Positions 48,396 to 60,525 of a stretch of DNA of 64,000 nucleotides are shown piece after piece. Both the position numbers and the translations under genes were made by a program. The first letter of the stretch is position 1. Every line of letters begins with the position of its first letter. The stretch covers positions 60,152,243 to 60,216,242 of the forward strand of contig NC_044278.2 in the NCBI RefSeq assembly GCF_004027225.2, written 5' to 3'. Source of the DNA: Strigops habroptila. Its lineage: Eukaryota; Chordata; Aves; Psittaciformes; Psittacidae. The notes beneath the pieces are model-generated. The model saw nothing but the letters and a program-made list of their open reading frames with translations. It did no database searches and had not been told where the DNA came from.

Positions 48396-51300
48396 GTGCG
48401 CCTGGGGAGGGAGCCGGGCCCTTAGCAGCGGGTCCTGAGGCGGGGAGGGGGGTGAGAGGGGAGGCCTCCCGCGCCTGCGGCCTTGTTTGTTGTCGTGACC
48501 CCGCTTCCTCCGCTCCATTCCTGCGCTGTGTGTTTCTGCGCTTTCCTTCACAGATGGGTGTGCAAGAAGCGTTCAGGCAAAAACCAAGCAAACCCCAAGC
48601 TGGTACTCTGTAGTCTAGGTGCTTGGTTAAGGGAGGCCCGTGGCGTAAGAGTTGTCTCCGTGTTTGCAAAGGGGCTGCGTTTGAACATGGCAGCTGCTAG
48701 AGAACAACTGTCTCAAATCCCTCGGTGTGAGACAGTGTTTGCATACAGTAAAACTGTCTGCGGAAGAGTGATCCTTAGTATAGTTGGCACGTTCATACCC
48801 AGTGAATTAAGGAAATGAATCCTACCAAATCAGTCAAGCTATAGCTTAAGTATGCATAACTGAAAAAAAAAGAGTTCTAAAGTGAGTTATGAACAGTTTT
48901 GAACCATAAGAAGCTTCAGTTGGTGTGATTTGGAGTACTTGTTACTTCCTAGCCTGAAAATTTTAGGTGCGCGAAACAGTAGTAATCAAAGTTCTAATTT
49001 TTTGTATGAACTCACTGAATTTTTGTGTGCTCTTGTCCACATAATTTGTGTGGGCAAAAATGTACAGGTTTTAGGTTGACATTAGAAGTCACGAAGTATT
49101 GTCAAAACCAGTAGTGGCAGAGACTTCACCTGCTTTCAGTGACCTCTAGTTTGTAGAAAGTTAGTGGGATTTTTCCTCTTTTAATAAATTTGAAAGGAGA
49201 TAGCAAGAAATCTTGTTTTCTCAACCCTATACATGGTTAGAAAGAAAATTGGTGCTCTGTTGTGACTGACGGTTGCTAGAAATCCCCCTTTTTTCGGAAC
49301 TAGGGAAGAAAGCATCTCTCTACACTTGCAAGTTTGGAATGCGTTATGTTTTACTTTTCTGGTTTTTAGAAGAGTGAAGAGCAGTATTGTAGTTGGATTT
49401 AGGGAATTGTGCTAAAGAGTGCATGAAAACATCAGTCATCAACAGGATGTCCATCATAACTTTTTTGTTTATTTGTTTGTTATTGGTTTTTTGCTACTAC
49501 TTTTATAGGGAAATACTGCAGAGTTTTGGATAGGGAGGGGCTGCAGAGTTCACCTGTGTGGGCAAGAGTGGTGTTCTGCCCAGTACTGGTTGTAGCCATC
49601 TCTGACACTGACGGAAACAGCCCATCCCCACATGAAAATTTCAAGCCAAGGAGCTCATGGCACCTGTGCTCAAATGCACTTAAAAAAGAGCTGCAGCCAC
49701 AGGGGCAGGAGACACAAAAGGACTTGCAGGAAGAGGCACATGAGCAGATATGTGAAGAGATGTGCTTGCAGGTGGGGGGAAAAAGAAACCTCTATGCACT
49801 GACCCAAATATCTTTCATTTCCCTTTGCCTCACTGAAGGGAAGGACTGAGTGTAACCCACGCAGAAAACAAGGGAAATTGTCAGTAGGAAGGGGGGCAGC
49901 AGACCAGGCTGTTGTTGGCACGGGGCTGTTCGTGGCCTCTCCACACTGGTCACCGCTGCAGCCTTGTCACTTCTGAAACCCTGGCATTTATGCCTGATAC
50001 ACTGAAGTGGCTTTTCAAAACAGAAATGATGCCACTAAGATGTTTGTGCTTTGAAATTGTCGTAATAACAACTTTTTTTTTTTCTGTTACCCACAGAAAA
50101 ATATACTAGTTGAAAATGATGTAAAGATGGACAAAGATGGTCTCACTGATCTCTATATTCAACATGCCATTCCCCTGCCCCAGCGCGACTTGCCAAAAAG
50201 TAGATGGGGGAAAATGATGGAGAAGAAAAGACAGCAAAATGAGTTTAAAAGGGAGACTAAAAGGTAATTTAGCTTTTATTGGGCTACACTTGCAGAATTT
50301 AGGATGATGTAATTAGTCTAATCTTTGTTTGCCTGATTAATGAAACTTGTACAGCTTTTGGATGTTGTTACAGTTTTTAGAGGTTGCTGTCGCGGGTCTT
50401 CTGGGTCAAAAGTGATTCTACGACTGCACTAATAGGAAAAAGGGGAAGACAATCTTTTTTGTCACCTAAATGTTACTAATGGTAGCTAGCTTATAGTGCT
50501 TTTCATATAATGGTTTGGGTTGGAAGGGACCTTTAAAGCTCGTCTAGTCCAACCCCTTTGCCATGAGCAGGGACACCTTCAACTAGATCAGGTTGCTCAG
50601 AGACCTGTGAGCCTGACCTTGAACACTGCCAGGTATGGGGCATCTGTCACCTCTCTGGGCAACCCGTTCCGGTGTTTCACCACCCTCATTGTAAAACATT
50701 TCTTCCTTTTATCTAGTCTGAATCTACCTTTTTGTTTAAAACTGTTACCCTTTGTCCTATTGCAACAGGTCCCACTAAAAAGTCTGTCCCTATGTCTCTT
50801 ATAAGCTCCCTTTAAGTACTGAAAAAGCTGCTGTAAGGTCTCCCCTGAGTGTTCTCTTCTCCAGGCTGAACAAGCCCAACTCTCAGCCTGTCTTCATAGC
50901 GGAGGTGCTCCAACCCCCTGGCCATCTTTGTGGCCCTCCTCTGGACTCGCTCCAATAGGTCCGCGTTCCTCTTGTGTTGGGGCCCCCAGAGCTGGAGGCA
51001 GCACTCCAGGTGGAATCTCACTAGTGCGGAGTAGAGGGGCAGAATCTCCTCTCTCAACCTGCTGGTCATGCTCCTTTTGATGCAGCCCAGCATATGGTTG
51101 GTTTCTGGGCTGGGAGCACACATTGCAGGGTCATATTGAACTTTTCATCAGCCATCACCCCCACGTCCTTCTCCACAGCGCTGCTCTTGAATCCCTTCAT
51201 CACCCAGCTTGTATTGATATAGGGTTATTGGTACATTTCAAGGCACTTTATAATGAAGAAAAAAAATAATTTTTTGTTTCACTATATAATTGTTAAATAA

Positions 51301-54300
51301 TAATCATATTTTTACAGTGTTTAAGAAAAGTGCCAGAAGCATGTTTAATTATGCTTGTTTCTTGGACAGGGGTGGTCTACTCTAAAGTCAGGGCTGTATG
51401 CTGCAGCAGTTTTGTATCCAATTCAAAACTAACATCTCCTTTCTGAAAGAGCATTTTGCCTTATTTTTGAAATCTTTGTGTTTGTATTTGATCAGAAAGC
51501 AAAATCTTCCTTAAAAGTTTATTTCACTAAAACTTCTCCCAGTCTTCCTTAGTCCAGGACTTTGATGGGTATGCACGGGTGGAGTTCTGATTTAGCTTCA
51601 GTAGTACATGTGAAAGAAAGGTGGATAGAAATTCTCATTATAGTTTTGCAGTATGACAGCTTGTTGATTTCATGGGTGTGTTTTTGCTTTACTGAGGTTT
51701 CTAACTGTGAAGAGCTAAGCAAATTCTGTCAATTGATTGGTTCTTTTTTTGGTTTTGACTTTTTAATGTTAGAAGTGGCTGGCACACTGAGTTGTCTTGT
51801 TGTGCCAGTTTAGTGTTTTTTTTCCATGTGCATAAAAGTTTATAGTACCTCAGTTTGTTTACAACTTGCAACTTGAGGATAAAAGAATGAGGTTAGTGTT
51901 TGAATAATAAAAAGACCTGTTGGTGTGCTGAAATCAGTGCAAAAGAATTTTTTATCAAAGAAGAAAGATAGCAGGCTGGATGTTTTTGAGAGAATGAAGC
52001 AATGTTAATGTTCAGATGGGAGAATGGCTTCATCCAGAGTTTATATGTAGAGTAAGTTTAGGGGCTTTTGTTATAGTACACTAAAATTCAGTAATGGTTA
52101 CCTATGTAGTATTTTCTGGGAAAATAGTAAGTAAAAGGAGATATGTTTAATCTATCAGTCTGCTTTTCTTTACTACTTGCTCTTAGCACTTAACATCTAG
52201 CATACTAAGCTTAGTCTTTTGCTCTGTTGTTAGATAGAGATTTTCCAGCAGTCACTGTTCTTGCTTTTATTGTATCTTTTCTACTTAACGTGCTGGCAAA
52301 ATACTGTCTAGAAAAGTTAAGCTTTTATTGCTAGTATTATCACAGAAAAATGGGAGAAATAGACTTTCAGCACTTTCAGTAAGTAAAAGTTGCACTGGGA
52401 AAACTTCAGTTTTAGTGTATTGACAGAAAGAATTAAGGAAGTTCAATCATCTTTTTGGATATTAAAATATTACAGTTTTCCTCGCAGTCTTGTGCACCAT
52501 TGAAGCAGAACTGCCGTTGTGCAGAGGAGGAAGTAGACCTTGGCATTCTTGTTTTTAAAAACAAAATTCTTAGGTATTCTGAGGCTTTAAGTTATGTGCA
52601 ATTCAGAGATGGGAACTAAGCGTGCTGTTAATTCAATTTAGAAGTAAGGTAAACTGATTGATCGCATGAACAATGGGAGCTTTCTGATGAGTTCCTCTGT
52701 GGAAACCACAGCTTTACAATGTGTGCTGGAATTAATATGAGGCTTGGTGACTTGATCAGCACAGTTCAGTGTGTGTTTGCATGCTTCTAGTAGTCACAGA
52801 TAAGAGGTAAAAACATTGAAATTTCAAAGTCAGTGTGTTGTATATTGTTTAGTTTTACTGCTGGTGATTGATGGCACATCCTAAAAGACTTGCTGTATGT
52901 CAGCTGAGCTGCAGTTATACCTCAGTAATACAATCAAATATCTGAGATCACAGATGGTGGTTTATATGTCTTATTACTGAGTATTTGAGCTTGCAGACAG
53001 TCATACCAAATAAAACCAAATGCAGTCTATCCAGCTTCAAATATTTCACAAAGTATTTGTGATCAGGGACAGTTAATTTGGAAGATCTATAATATCATCT
53101 TGCCTGCTGGAAGAAAGAGGATGGTATGAATCTCAAAGTGTGTAGATATTTCTGAAGTGCCATTGAGTTTGAAGACTCTCACCTGCAAACTCTCAGTCTC
53201 CAGAAGCACTGTGGCTGTGGTCTTGGTAGAGCTCATCATTTCTCCTTAGTCACCTGAGAGGCCACTTCAGCACCCTCCGAGAACTGCTAATGCACTGATA
53301 ATATTGAGTTCAGTATAAAACAGGGTACTTCTGGCCAGTTTCAAACATTCACAGAAGTTTTTGTAACCCACAAATACTTAGGATAATCAAGGGGTGGGAG
53401 CTAAATCCTACACTTCTCTCTGGTTTTAGGGTGCTACCTTAAGTACCAGGCGAAGCTAGACAAGAATAGAAATATTTTCATTAAGTTGTCCTCGTAATTC
53501 GGAATTGTTCAGAGGCCATCCTGACTAGATGAGAAACCATGTGAAGCAGGGGAGACCCAGGTTGCTCATGTAGAGAAGCTTTTGCTTCCTCTGGTATATC
53601 TTTAAATCTTTACCATGTGCTACAAAGTAGACAGCATGCCCCCTGTCCAGGCCAGCTCAAAGTGTGTCTACAACATTTCTCGTGGTTGTAGGAGATGTGT
53701 GTTGAAATCTAGGTTTCACAGGGAGTGTCCTGCCGGAGGGAATAGCATCCCAGAATGTTCTTTTCAGCTGTTAGCTAGCATCAGCGTCCTCCCTCAGACG
53801 ACTGCTGGCTAACACGAGTCCTACTCTGAAGCTTTTAAGCTGCATGTACTTTATATAGAGAAAGGGAATGTCACAACCAGGGTTCTGTGTTCTGTGAGCC
53901 ATGTATGTAAAAATGATATGTGACAGTTCTTGATGGTACAGCATCCAAATTTCTTTTGGAACTTTCCCAAAGTATTTCTCTGGGAATGTTATCTGTATTG
54001 TGGCATGTGGTCATTTATACAAGTGCTACAATTCTAAAATTCAGTTCAGAATAGATAATGATCCTCCCAGAATTGCAGTTAGTTCCTGGCTTGCCAGTCT
54101 TCACAAAGCTGAATTAAAAACCAAACAAAAAAATGTGCCATCACCAACAAACAGAAACAAAACCACAAAAAACCTCCATAGGAAAAGCAGACTTATGTTA
54201 AGGAAGGTAACTGAAAAAAGGTATAAAATCTCTTCTTTCACATGAAAAGCTAGTTCCAAAAGGCTGCTGGGGAAATGTGTCCTTGTCAGGAGTGTTGAAT

Positions 54301-57300
54301 AAATTCTTGTACAAACCCAAAGTGAGCCAAAAGTATCATGTTTTACTTCTGAACTGTGTGTCAGCTTTATAGGCTTTTCAAGTGAAAATACACACCTTAA
54401 TTTAATGTATGTGTTAAATAGTGCTGTTGTTTCAGTAGTATTTAATTAAAACAACTTGCCTGGCTGAGCACTCCTGGTCCTGACAAGGGCACATTTCCCC
54501 AGTAGCCTTTTGGAACTGCATCTACTGTAGATATAAGTCAAAAAGTTGTGTCTGATCTCTCGACAAATTCCAAATGAATTCAAGGTCTGTCTTTGTCTCT
54601 ATCAGTTCCCAGAAATGGATGAATAGAAAAAGAGGAGGATTATGTGACATGTGTTGTTGTGAACAGATAGTAATGTAGAAGCAAATTTGAATAAGAGCTG
54701 AACTTTCTCTTGCTCTGTGAGCCGTTCTTGTAGGTAAGGTGGCATACACTTTCTCAAATATTCACCTTTTGAAATACTTAACAGCTGTTAGTTATTCTGA
54801 AATAGCTACAGTGGGATAAGCGTAGTCTTTGGTCATACAACTATAATTGTCTGCCTAGAAAGATCCACACAGAACCCTCTTTGCTAAGGAGCACTGTTCC
54901 TCACACAACCTCCTGCTTCCTTCCCTCCCCACTTTGTATTTTGGAAGCAATTTCTGTTGCCTAAGTCTGGAGTAGCTAAGGGTTTAAGGTTGGTACTTTG
55001 GGATATATTTTTACTTTAGGCAAGATTAAATTCGTGTTTCACTACCTGTGTCTTGGATATACTATTTTTGGATCATGTTGCTTGTGTTTCTGAGAATTTT
55101 ACAATTTGTATTTTCAGTGTTACAACGGTGGAAGGTTTAAGGAAACGGCCATTAATTGTATTTGATGGCAGTTCAACAAGTACAAGCATAAAGGTGAAGA
55201 AGACAGAAAATGGAGCTGTTGATCGCCTAAAACCTCCTCCAGCTGGAAGCACCACCAACACTGTTAGAAGATTATCTGTTCCTCCAAATGCCTCAACGTA
55301 CATTTCAGCCTCCAGTTTATCAGAGGACGCTAAACTGGGAATGAGGAATGATGAGGCTAAGCAGAACAATATTTCAAAGGCTAACAGCAGTATGTTGGCT
55401 AGTCTGAAGGTGTATCCCTTGTCTCCAGTAGCAGGAACTACTGTTGTGAAGTTAAAGAGAGCTGTTCCAAAAGAAGAATCTGATTTGCCGGTATGTACGT
55501 TCGGTATCTTGTTTTGCAGCTTTTTTTTGCAATAGCAACTTGCAGGAGCCAAATGTAGACCCTTGTAAGAGTTTTCAGCATTATTTTATTTTGGTGTAAT
55601 AGCAGACTTTTATTTAGAAACATGCAAAAGAGTAGCTGGTTTGGTAAAGATTAGAAGGAAAGAAATATTTTGTACTTGTACATAGGAAACTTCTGTGTGA
55701 GAGGTGCAGTTTTGTAGAAAACATGTATGTATGTAACTTTAAAATGAGTTAGTAAGTAATTCTTAAGGTGGTGCTGGTAGCAGTCAAATAAAACGCAAAC
55801 AAAATAATCCTACTGGCAGGTCCGAGAGAACAGGTATTACAGAACAACATGAAGAGCCTTAGAGGGAGTACAAGTGGTCTGTTTTCTGTAATAGGGAAGA
55901 AAAAAACAGAATGATAACATTTGTAACAATCACGCTTGAACGGTTGAGTAAGACAAGCTTTCATTTGTCAAAGTGAAGGAAGAGATGTTACAGGATCTGA
56001 AGTGGGATGCTGAGAGCTGTAGAATATATCCTTAGAGGAAGAATGCCATCTGTTTTAAATCTCACATAGGAATTGGCAAGCTAGAGGAAGGAACTGGATG
56101 TGAAAATCTGGAGAGCTGCCTAGTCTATGGATCTCACTGAGAAGCTGTAACAACAAACCATACTAGCCAAAGTGAGAGGCTAAAGGTCGCGTGCTCATTT
56201 TGAGCCATGGTGGTTTAAACCAAGTACCTGGGCTTCTGTAAGACGATGAGAAAGACGTGCTAAGATCTTGAATAGACCATTGCTGTTCTCAAGCGGAAGG
56301 CTGATGGCTGAGCTGTTAACCATAAAGGTAAATAGTTACCTTCCTTTCTGCAAGTTAGATTCAGCTGCAAACAAAGTTTCTGTGGAGAACTACACTACAG
56401 CTGGGCGCAGAAGGAGGCTGATGAGTTGAAGTGATGAGAGAAGAGCTAAGGCCAGATACATGAATTCAGCAGGGTGTATCTTAGAAAGTGTAGGTAATGG
56501 TGCCGAATGTAGCTGTCAGCTGGGGAGAAAGATAGAACAGTGGTTGTTTTTGACAAAGGTGTGATTAGTCCTTAAGAGCTTGTGAGTGAGCAAGGAGCAA
56601 TGGGCCATCTCCTCTTTAAAACATGCCACGAAGTAGCGATAAGTCTTGCATTTGTCTTACATTCCTTCATGATGCAAATGAAGGCATTTTCACATTTCCA
56701 CTGGAGTATGGGAATATCTGGAGTAAGTCTGGGCTTCAAAGGAAGAACTATTTCTATCTGTTCTCAGTTGAACTGCAGGGGGAGCTTTAGATACACAGTG
56801 TGGAATTACATTGATTAAAATTTTCTTAGGATACCAGACTTCTGTTTTCTCAGTATTGTCTCATGAAATGCTTTCTATTAATCTCTCTCTCAAAAACCAA
56901 AAAAATCCTTTCATGAAAGAATGCAGGTAATATCCTTGCTGTGTGGATTGGTTGGTTCCTTCAGACTTCTATTAAACATGAGTACATGGCTGTTCTGAAA
57001 AACTTTTACAAGGATCATGGCTGAGGCCCTGAATCAAATTTGTGCTGGAGAGGTGTGTTTCCTACTTACCAGTATTACTAAGTTATTTTAATATTTGTAA
57101 CTCTTCCAAGTATTGGTCAGATCTGAGCCCACAGAGCTTTTGAAACTTGTTTAGTATACACCTCCCAGTTTCTTTATATTTCATTTAAATGTTTTGTAGA
57201 CACAGTGGTGAGCACTTTTAAGTGACTCTGTATATCTGGCACTCAAAAGCTATGACCTCCGACACTTTACTGTCCACCTTAGCCACAGTTTTTGTTGTTC

Positions 57301-59002
57301 AGGTTAATACCGATAAGTTCCTTGGCTAATGTTGGTTAGATATGTTTGAAGTTAGGCAAGTGCGTTGTATGGATATTACTTTACTGTCTGAAATTAAAAA
57401 ACGTAATACTGAATAATAAGTCATGCAGCCAGGAAGAGTCAATGTACTTGCCTGCAGAGTATAAAGCCTGATATATTTTTTACTATGACAGTAATGACAA
57501 TTGCCTTGTCAAGCAAGTGACTGTTCTTTGGCTGTCAAGATAAACTGAAGTTCTTGTGCTGACTAGCACAGAACTGGCTCTCTGTTCCTTAGGTCTAATT
57601 CCCTTAAACCTTTCAGTGGTTGCAATCTACAGCATTGCTGTAAATAAACAAACACTGAAACTCTTAAGGAGAAGAGAGATCTCTCGATTGTGCTCCCCAA
57701 AACACTCTGTTGCAGAATCATAGAATGGTTTGGGTTGGAAAGGACCTTAAGATCATCTAGTTCCAACCCCCCTGCCATGTCTAGACCATGTCACGCAAGG
57801 CTCTGACCTATCTGGCCTTGAACACTGCCAGGGATGGGGCATTCACCACTTTCTTAGGCAACCTGTTCCAGTGCCTCACCGCCCTCACAGTAAAGAACTT
57901 CTTCCTTATATGTAACCTGAACTTGCCCTGTTTTAGTTTAAACCCATTACCCATTGTCCTATCACTACAGTCTCTAATGAAGAGTCACTCTCCAGTATCC
58001 TTGTAGGCCCCCTTCAGATACTGGAAGGCTGCTATGAGGTCTCCACGCAGCCTTCTCTTCTCCAGGCTGAACAGCCCCAACTCTCTCAGCCTGTCTTCAT
58101 ACAGGAGGTGCTCCAGCTCCCTGATCATCCTTGTGGCCCTCCTCTGGACTTGCTTCAACAACTCCATGTCCTTTTTATGTTGAGGGCACTGGAAATGCAC
58201 ACAGTGCTCCAAGTGAGGTCTCACGAGAGCAGAGAGAGAGACCAGAGTAGAATGTTCTTGAAAACTCATATAGCTGTCTTTACTCTGCTTATGTGAACTG
58301 TTAAAGCTGTAATTTCTCAGGGTTTTTTTCTTATTTTATATGGTGAAAGGTAATTTTTTCACCACTTCAATCTCCCATTGTTTTCCTTTGGGCTTTCTTG
58401 ATTTATTTTTTTCTGGTTTCTTGAGGTGGGGCTTGAGAGATGAGTTCATCTGAGGCTTTGGCAATTATTTTGCTTTTTATACTGATTATTACAAAGGAAA
58501 AGCAACTTTCCCTTCTGTTTTTTCTAACGTTTTTACTGTTTGACAAAAGTAAATCAGGTTTCCAAACTGTATGTTTGGGTTTTTTCTTAGACTATCCCAT
58601 TTCAACAAGTATTTTAAGGCAATCTGATGTAAATATGGAAGTATGTTTAGAAACTCCAATATGTACCTGTCTCTAAGCTGCATAATTGAAATATATTTTT
58701 GGATAACTAATTATGGGATTAAGAAAAAACAAATGACATGTGATTTGCAGATAGTTGAATTGATTTGCTTTATCTTAAGAAGTTCTGTGATACTTGGCAT
58801 TCTCCACAAGATGGCAGTAGAAAGCTGTTGTAGTAGCATAGAGCTGAATACAGTAATAGTAAGAGACTTGAATACAGCGGGTTAATTTCGAACTTCTACT
58901 TGCACAGTATATCTAAGAATACTTATATATTTTCTTATATTCCAGAATGACCTAAAGCCTACTGAAGCAAAGAAGAAAATCCAGCATGTTACATGGCCGT
59001 GA
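48249..59002 (+). CDS. C2orf49: Ashwin (C2orf49), tRNA-splicing ligase complex subunit, whole CDS span
   Basis: Four coding exons on the plus strand total 744 nt (247 aa), against 232 aa in human. Ashwin is a nuclear protein co-purifying with the RTCB-DDX1-FAM98B-RTRAF tRNA ligase complex, and in Xenopus it has been linked to embryonic patterning and cell survival. Visible features: a Gly-rich N-terminus (about residues 5-25) longer than I recall in human; the conserved core [20 protein letters not shown] and [20 protein letters not shown]; basic NLS-like clusters ([18 protein letters not shown]); a Ser/Pro-rich variable middle; and the invariant C-terminus KKIQHVTWP. The start is chosen at 48249 by homology and the YY1 context. 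All splice sites are GT-AG and phases fit. The gene looks intact. Confidence 0.97.
48396..50096 (+). other. C2orf49: C2orf49 intron 1
   Basis: The 5' end continues the CpG-rich block. A purine-rich, repeat-like segment at about 49520-49990 resembles transposon-derived sequence but could not be assigned. No other exon is seen. Confidence 0.5.
50097..50263 (+). CDS. C2orf49: C2orf49 coding exon 2 (residues 50-105)
   Basis: Acceptor ttctgttacccacag. It encodes [20 protein letters not shown] and [19 protein letters not shown], then a Lys/Arg-rich helix-like tail. Donor AAAAG|GTAATT. It is the most conserved part of the protein. Confidence 0.97.
50504..51225 (-). mobile_element. CR1 LINE 3' fragment (about 720 bp)
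   Basis: Plus-strand reading opens with TGGTTTGGGTTGGAAGGGAC, the reverse of the CR1 terminus. The minus strand carries diverged ORF2 C-terminal sequence ([25 protein letters not shown]). It is antisense to C2orf49, 5'-truncated and inactivated by stops. Confidence 0.92.
54252..54517. repeat. Long inverted repeat, 43/49-nt arms around about 174 nt
   Basis: The left arm at 54252-54294 (starts AGTTCCAAAAGGCTGCTGGG) matches the reverse complement of 54469-54517 at 41 of 43 aligned positions. The right arm has one extra 6-base block. Both substitutions become G-U pairs in the plus-strand (C2orf49 pre-mRNA) transcript. No clear target-site duplication flanks the unit. It may be a small non-autonomous DNA transposon with long terminal inverted repeats, or a local inverted duplication. 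Confidence 0.85.
55118..55490 (+). CDS. C2orf49: C2orf49 coding exon 3 (residues 105-229)
   Basis: Acceptor ttgtattttcag. It encodes [20 protein letters not shown] and [20 protein letters not shown], a variable Ser/Thr/Asn-rich stretch, then [20 protein letters not shown]. Donor TTGCCG|GTATGT. A 159-codon minus-strand frame over it is a shadow. Confidence 0.97.
55491..58945 (+). other. C2orf49: C2orf49 intron 3, with a CR1 fragment
   Basis: 3.45-kb AT-rich intron. It contains an antisense CR1 at 57714-58250; nothing else was recognised. Confidence 0.65.
57714..58250 (-). mobile_element. CR1 LINE 3' fragment (about 535 bp)
   Basis: Plus-strand reading opens AGAATCATAGAATGGTTTGG, the reverse of a CR1 3' end. 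Minus-strand peptides [40 protein letters not shown] and [14 protein letters not shown] are the CR1 ORF2 C-terminus. It is well preserved compared with the other copies, 5'-truncated and antisense to C2orf49. Confidence 0.95.
58946..59002 (+). CDS. C2orf49: C2orf49 terminal coding exon 4 (residues 230-247)
   Basis: Acceptor ttcttatattccag. It encodes [18 protein letters not shown] and TGA at 59000-59002. The KKIQHVTWP ending matches the human C-terminus apart from K for R. Confidence 0.97.
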   Translation, partial: NDLKPTEAKKKIQHVTWP

Positions 59003-59623
59003 AGTAGCTAATGGTGCTTGAAACATAAATGTTACTTCCATATTTTCAAACAGATAAGTCATATTTAAACAGTTTAAATACAATTCTTTTTAAACCTTAC
59101 AGGAATTCAGATTGCTGTGAAGTTTGAACAACTTTAAAAGTTCCCTGTTGTAACGCTGGAGTCATTATCACCAGTCACCTTAAAAGTGTCTACTTATGTA
59201 TGCCAAGTAGTTCAGTATTTCTTTAAAAGGTGGTGATATTACAATGTTCTACCACCAGGCCCACCCTCCTTTTTTTTTTTAGTTTTGAAGATTATTATAG
59301 TTCATCTTCAGCATGTCATTCCGATTCACACCTAGAAATACATTATTTTTGTTTCAGTAAGATTCAGTTTTGTTCCACTTATGGTCAAATAGTTAAAATA
59401 ACTATGAGATTCAGAATGATCCCAAGAGCCGCCTTGGCATTAAAAAGATAATTCATTTAGATGAGAAAACTGACCATTCTGCTGATAAGATAGTCTGAGA
59501 CAAAATGTTTTCCTTTATGTTGCACAGGAGTGTAGAATTTACAGTGCAAGTTAGATTGGTAATAAGAGATGAACTATTTTAACAGCATTACTTCAAATTG
59601 AAGTTTCTCTTATTGACATATGA

Positions 59624-59629
59624 AATAAA
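59624..59629 (+). terminator. C2orf49: Candidate proximal polyadenylation signal of C2orf49
   Basis: AATAAA about 620 bases after the stop codon. Confidence 0.4.
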
Positions 59630-60501
59630 TACACGGATGGAAGTATGTTATTAGGCTGTTTGATATGGATCTTTGAGAGGAAGTAGTGAATGGATTAGTG
59701 CCATGTTCTTTTAAATACACAGGCATATTTTATACATGCGTAAGTGTAAAAATGTGCCGAAGTAGCAAATTTGCTGTTCTCCTGATTACAGTCATGTTTA
59801 TAAAATATGGGGAAGACATGTGGAATGCAGGCCAGTGCTTTCTCAACTTACTAACAGTTGGAGAGGGACAGGGATAGGAAGACAAAGTAATACCTTGAAA
59901 GCATTAGCGTATGTACTTGCATTCTTTAAAAAAAAACAAAAAGGTAACCTGTTTTCTCTTCTTTTGATCATTTAAGATGGGTGTTGGTTTTCTGTGAAGC
60001 TTTGTGTTTCATCTGCATTGCTAGTAGTGCCTTATGAGGCAGAAATCCAGTTAAGTTGATAGAAACATTTTTATTAAAACTCAGTGGCTCAGGGTGAAGC
60101 CAATTTAGATCCATTTTAGATACGAATGGTAAATAATAATATCAACACTCCTGGACTTAGTAAAACAAAAAAAGAATCAACTTCTGAATCCGCTTAGTTA
60201 ACCCGCTAAGAGAAGCTCTCAGTAGTGATCTGAAAGATGTTTACATTTGTAACATTGGTTAATGTTGAAACCGAAACCTGTAGCTTAATTCATTACTGAC
60301 AGAAGTTCTCCATTCACTGTTACGACATAAAAAGGCACTTCTCGAATGCTGTAAAATGGTAAGAATGTGTGTTTTGAAATAGTGTGCTGTTTTCCTTTTA
60401 CTAAACACTTGTCCAGTTTTTGTACTTGAGTACAGCAAACTTTAACGTAATGCACATTTTGTATGTAAAGAGTTGTCTTTTAAGTAGCCTTATCCTATTT
60501 A

Positions 60502-60507
60502 AATAAA
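60502..60507 (+). terminator. C2orf49: Distal polyadenylation signal of C2orf49
   Basis: AATAAA followed within about 30-45 bases by a clear GU-rich element (CTTGTTTTTGTGGTGT, about 60537-60552), the usual layout of a functional cleavage site. Confidence 0.7.
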
Positions 60508-60525
60508 TTCAATTAAAAGCAAACA

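Larger units (their letters stand above)
48110..48480 (+). promoter_or_regulatory. C2orf49: CpG-rich promoter and first-exon region of C2orf49
   Basis: GC-rich, CpG-dense block around the ashwin start codon. ETS-type motifs ACTTCCTG (48180-48187) and CCGGAAG (48222-48228) precede the ATG, and a YY1-type motif covers it. No TATA box is seen, which is typical of a housekeeping promoter. The exact transcription start is not determined. Confidence 0.65.
50264..55117 (+). other. C2orf49: C2orf49 intron 2, with CR1 and a long inverted repeat
   Basis: 4.85-kb AT-rich intron. It contains an antisense CR1 at 50504-51225, an A/C-rich run at about 54115-54180 and a 43-nt inverted repeat at 54252-54517. 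The rest shows nothing recognisable. Confidence 0.65.
59003..60525 (+). other. C2orf49: C2orf49 3' untranslated region
   Basis: AT-rich sequence from the stop codon to the distal AATAAA at 60502-60507. An intermediate AATAAA at 59624-59629 could give a 0.65-kb isoform. No coding exon is seen in it. Confidence 0.65.

Noticed and set aside
47989-48438. 149-codon plus-strand frame across the C2orf49 start
   Set aside because: It is out of frame with the ashwin coding sequence and again reflects GC-rich DNA. The ashwin frame is supported by homology and splicing.
55073-55552. 159-codon minus-strand frame
   Set aside because: It is a shadow of C2orf49 exon 3, whose plus-strand frame is clearly the ashwin protein.
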